DNA of 64,000 nucleotides, taken from Heterostelium album PN500. Lineage: Eukaryota > Evosea > Eumycetozoa > Acytosteliales > Acytosteliaceae. The translations under genes were made by a program, and so were the position numbers. Below the pieces are notes generated by a model. That model did no database searches and was not told where the DNA came from. It saw only the letters and a list, made by a program, of their open reading frames with translations. The DNA is taken from positions 1 through 64,000 of the forward strand of contig NW_008805089.1 of the NCBI RefSeq assembly GCF_000004825.1. The letters run 5' to 3'. The stretch's first letter is position 1. Every line of letters starts with the position of its first letter. Positions 60,101-64,000 of the stretch are shown piece by piece.

Positions 60101-62377
60101 GTCACTCAATTCTCTCATAGATATCCAAATGATACTTGTGTTTCTCAAGATGTTGATCGTCCGCTGATTAGCCAACCATTGAAATTCTGGCTTGACAACT
60201 ATAACAACAACAACAGTCAACCTAATCTAGATATAGTTGTAAGCAACTCTGAATGGATCCCAGCTCTATACTATTCCTTACCTTCACAACACCCATTAGC
60301 AATACAACCAGACGCCAACAACCAAGGCCATATTTACTCAGACGCTACACAAACCAATACACTCTATGCCAGTATATTCACGATGCCACTCAACAATGTT
60401 GGTGCTTCCGGTGGAAGATTCTTGTTTAACTTTACATGTCCGAATCAGTTTATCGCTGATCCACAGTACCAAGTGATTCAACTTCAAGCACTGACCAACA
60501 CCACCTTACAATGGAATGTTTACAGTTATTCAACCAATTTGGATAATCCGTTGTATCTATGCAATCTCTCTATTGGTATCGATAATCCTAGTAAATGTTG
60601 GAATGGTATCGGTGTTAACTATACACAACAGATAGAAATCTATCCAAATTACAAGAAATGCTCTGGAAATTACTATTTGGCATCGCTCGGTCCCGATTAT
60701 AGATTGGTAGATAATATGTATTTCAGTAGTTGGACAATCAAAAATGGAATGACATGTATCGACTTATCGGTTTTAGTTGGAAATATTGAGATTGGTTCGG
60801 CAACCGTCTATTCCAATTTGATAGGATACACCGATGCCATTGAGAAAACATCTTGTTGGTTGAATTCTCAATCGAATTGTACTATTAGCTATACTATTTG
60901 TTCGAACACCTCTGCAACCATATCAACATCACTAACGCTGTCGATTGACAATGGTTGTCCAGGAGGTTACACCGATCAAAGCTATCAATTTACTTTATCG
61001 CCGCCAGCCATCGAATCATGTGTAACTGCACCATCGAACCCATCAACAACAGTCTCTTTAATATCCAATTACACAATCCAATATATTGATCGTAATCAAT
61101 GGTTGAAAAGAGATTTAGAATCAAAACATTTATCATTTCCAATCGTTTTAAATAATATTGGAGATGATATGCTACTGGTTGTTACAAGCAATTCAAATGT
61201 TTCCGGTCCAACTATTACTATTGACTATCAGAATTCAATACTAGAGTGTTTGGTTCATGGCAAATCACACTGTACAATGTGGATGACTGTCATTTACAAC
61301 AATACACTCATTGACTATCCAAATGCAATTATATCATTGGAGTTTGCAGCTACGGATCCGATTGATCTCAATAGTACATCTTGTCTTCGTCCTCCATCTA
61401 CCAGCAGAGCAAATATGACCATCAATATTGAACTACCAAAACCAATATGTAGCAACTCTCCAAGTCAAGCTTCATTCTTATTTACCACTGAGCAATTCAG
61501 AGATAATCCAAGCATTATATCCGTTACAAGCAATCCATTATCAATATATTTTGGTAAGTGGATTATAAATAACAACAACAACAACAACTGGACAGCTCCA
61601 TATGAAAATGTGATGTTTGGGCAACTACAGAATCGTGGTAATGGCTCAGGTATTATGATATTGAATATCGAGTGTTTCAACAATCCAACAACCCAATCGC
61701 TGCTTATTGATACCAATGGATTCACCAACCATAGCTATCTAATGTATCCCAACGAAATAATTCCATTCAAATTCAATCTCTATACTTTGAACGACAAACA
61801 AGTACTGCCTCTCAATTGTATTGTCAGAGCAAAATTCCAGACTGAACTGTGTTGGAGTGATTATGGAACTCAGTTGAGTCAAATCTTTCAGATTCCTTTC
61901 AACGCTGCACCAATCCCTCAGACCGATGACAACTACACATCCTCGATACTCAAGAAACTGCTTATGGGAATATTCATACCGTTGGCCGTATTATTAGCAT
62001 CGTTACTTTTGTTGGCAGTATACAGACAACAGCCATGGAAGAGTTTGAAACGATCATCGGTTGCACAAACAAAACCAGTAGCAACACCAACACCAGCACA
62101 AGTAGTTGCTACTCCAACAATACCAGTGAACTGTATTTGTGGAGATCCGATATTCTCTACATGCACAGAATGTCCGCCACCCGGTAATATATATTGTGCA
62201 AAAGAAACATGTCAGAACTACAATCTTTCTGGAACGATTCATCAGTTTACACATCAACATCCACATCCACTGGGTATTGATACTAAAGAAAATTACTTGA
62301 GCAGAAGTTATCAATTTGAAATCGATGATTATGCTGAATCAAGAAAACAACAATTGTTTGGTAGAAATACAGAGTAG
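57179..62377 (+). CDS. hap2: HAP2/GCS1 gamete fusogen with extended ectodomain
   Basis: Six exons (57179..57378, 57454..57700, 57769..58083, 58174..58410, 58484..58883, 59004..62377) splice in frame to 1590 residues. A signal peptide (MNKFIIFILLFIYLITIVKV) starts a heavily N-glycosylated, Cys-rich ectodomain. The HAP2 core is recognised by LFIPTKDLGQQCGQNGMLPS followed by FYGQPNFC and PYGSCI (domain II, compare the F-x-x-QP-x-x-C pattern of plant and algal HAP2), then CDGTFSVDVSNSGDASG with its C-terminal partner (domain III). Several further domain-III-like modules follow before one membrane helix (LLMGIFIPLAVLLASLLLLA, about 1455-1475) and a 110-residue cytoplasmic tail with Cys/His clusters. 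HAP2 merges gamete membranes. Dictyostelium has two such genes expressed according to mating type. Which paralogue this is cannot be said. Confidence 0.82.
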
Positions 62378-63106
62378 ACATACTGGTACACTAGTATGAA
62401 TTCATTTTTAACAAAATAAATATAACAGGGCAATAATCTTTCTTTTTTAATTTTAGAAAAAAAAATTTCAAAAAATATAACATTTGTAAAAGATAGTATA
62501 ATTTTAATTTGAAATTGAAACCTCATTTACCAAAACAGATAAAATGATAGAAAATAACTAGACGAGTTTATTGGTATCAAAATTGTCCAATAATAATAAC
62601 AATATCAATGTAATCATATGTTTTTATTTGTTTTTATTTATGTTTTTTGAAAAAAAAAAAAACATTGTAAAAGATAGTATAATTTTAATTTCTTTTTGAA
62701 ATCGATACCTCATGTAATAAAACCAAGATGTATTGATAGATAATCACTAGGCGACTCGATTTATCCAAAAATAAAAATGATTTCTATTAGAATCGAATTT
62801 TTAAATTTTTTTATGCTCTTAGAATCACAATTAATAAATAAATAATAAACTATTTGAAATCTAAATTTAAAGATTTAATAATAATATTAATAAGAATAAG
62901 AATAATAAAATATGTACAAAAATAATTACAAGATTCCCAAATTTCCCTCGCAAATTCAAATTTTTTTAATTTATTTTTGAAATGTAATTAACGGTAAGAT
63001 CAGGGGGGATTAGAATGAATATTCAATATATTTTTTTTTTAGGTGATTCAAAGTAAATAGTTATGTTAAATAATGATAAAAAGATCAAAAATAATTAAAA
63101 CAAAGA
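62378..63106. other. Spacer downstream of HAP2 with a duplicated segment
   Basis: AT-rich spacer between two plus-strand genes. It contains two diverged copies of a roughly 90-100 bp segment (see the repeat entry) and T/A runs before the next start codon. No coding sequence is seen. Confidence 0.55.
62479..62758. repeat. Diverged direct duplication of about 90-100 bp
   Basis: 62479-62566 and 62661-62758 share a core of GTAAAAGATAGTATAATTTT followed by AATTT, then a gapped match through CCTCAT and ACTAGRCGA-like ends. The copies are separated by about 95 bp of AT-rich DNA. No terminal repeats or target duplications identify a mobile element. Confidence 0.55.
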
Positions 63107-64000
63107 ATGAGTAATTCAAAGAATAGTAATAATAGCAATAATAATAATAAAAGTGGTAACTCACCTATATATAAATCGATATTCAAAAATACGTTAACGA
63201 ATGATGAAAATGACTCATCGACACTCAATCAAAATGAGAATTCAATGATGAGTAATAACAATAGCTTTAATATATCTTCATCGAATATCGATATGATGTC
63301 GAATAAATCCGATTCGATATCGTCCGATAGTTTCTCACCAACGGAATTCCCATTCTCCTATCAGTCGAGACGTAGACTTTCGTTCGTTCCGAAATCAACT
63401 ACACCACCAGAGGCAAGAACATCGCCACAAGTCACAACGGCACCACCCAGATCTTCGTCGATGTCGAAAATTCAAATAAGAGAACCGATTCTCTCGGTGG
63501 ACGCATCGATCATCCCAACCTACAAATCGAGCATTCTCGCTTCGTCAACACTCGAACAACACTCACTGGCAATCCCAACCAAACTACCACCCAGAGCCAA
63601 TAGTAACAATAAATTATTGGAACCCGTTTTATCTGATGTAATTATAACTTTTATAATAATTTAACATTATTGAATATTTCTCAGATATTAATAAATAACT
63701 TATTATTCTTTTTTTTTTCTAGGATGAAGAGGAAGATGATGAAGATGGAGATGGAGTAGTGAATCATGTTGATAATAGTGAGGAGGAAGAAGATAAAGAG
63801 AAAGAGGATGAAGTAGAAGAAGAAGAAGAAACCAAAGAGAATCAAACTGGGGATGAAACTCAAATTAATACAATTGATGGTCCAACTATCAATATTCAAC
63901 CAATAGTTGGAATAGTAACGGATAATAATGATGATAATAATATTAAAGAAAGCAATAATAATAGTGGTAATAGTAGTAGCAATAGTAATAATAGTAAAGA
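63107..64000 (+). CDS. Unrecognised low-complexity acidic protein, partial (runs off the window)
   Basis: Exon 1 (63107..63637) and the start of exon 2 (63723 to the window end) are joined by an 85-nt GTAATT...CTAG intron in phase 0. The visible 269 residues start with an Asn/Ser-rich stretch, then a segment with basophilic-kinase-type sites (SYQSRRRLSFVPKS) and Pro/Ser-rich sequence. Exon 2 opens with a long Glu/Asp-rich run (DEEEDDEDGDGVV and EEEEDKEKEDEVEEEEE) before returning to Asn/Ser repeats. There is no signal peptide. No family can be named from this part, and the conserved domain may lie beyond the window. Confidence 0.7.

Noticed and set aside
57179-62377. Viral envelope-type fusogen element
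   Set aside because: HAP2 shares the class II fusion fold but is a conserved eukaryotic gamete gene; introns, signal peptide and host context show it is the organism's own gene.

Overview
The window is nuclear DNA of a dictyostelid social amoeba. The evidence is AT-rich intergenic DNA full of homopolymer and AAT/CAA tracts, short GT-AG introns (mostly 60-120 nt, donor GTAAGT or GTATGT), Asn/Gln/Ser-rich low-complexity stretches in proteins, and dictyostelid-type families (Roco kinase, IPT/TIG membrane protein, F-box/LRR and ankyrin proteins, helicase-RdRP fusion, HAP2-type gamete fusogen). Coding DNA is clearly less AT-rich than in D. discoideum, so another dictyostelid group seems likely, but the species cannot be fixed from the sequence alone.

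Layout. 1-1670 is degenerate DNA with coding remnants and a 31-bp direct repeat. 1670-3177 (-) is an ankyrin protein and 3635-5381 (-) the AP-3 mu subunit. 5941-12939 (-) is a 2282-residue macroglobulin-like protein that shares a divergent promoter region with mitochondrial fumarase (13761-15578, +). A TMEM144-type transporter (16228-17354, +) and kynurenine 3-monooxygenase (18091-19542, +) follow. A 4.2-kb gene-free stretch with GBF-type G-boxes and palindromes precedes an ER-membrane-type bZIP factor (23710-25655, +). Next come a TKL-like kinase with six FPRP[YFW] motifs (26987-29149, +), the dolichol-synthase subunit NUS1 (29371-30324, -), RUVBL2/reptin (31139-32586, +) and an LRR-type pseudogene (32795-33735).

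The centre holds the most unusual gene, 34250-42348 (+). Its 2625-residue product joins an RLR-like zinc module, a Dicer/RIG-I-class helicase, a cellular RNA-dependent RNA polymerase (DLDGD) and a Cid1/TUTase-like nucleotidyltransferase with its three acidic residues intact. Fission yeast uses three separate proteins for the same activities (Hrr1, Rdp1, Cid12 of RDRC). RdRP and nucleotidyltransferase lie in one uninterrupted exon, so their fusion does not depend on intron prediction.

The right part holds a frameshifted IPT/TIG membrane protein (42404-44250, -), an F-box/LRR protein (45085-46989, -), a Roco kinase with a RasGAP-like N-terminus and a degenerate Roc P-loop (47512-54469, -), an unrecognised low-complexity protein (55650-56663, -), a HAP2/GCS1 gamete fusogen with extra domain-III-like repeats (57179-62377, +) and the start of an unrecognised acidic protein (63107 onward, +). 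A candidate structured RNA lies at about 56985-57076. I found no tRNA, rRNA, CRISPR array or intact mobile element.
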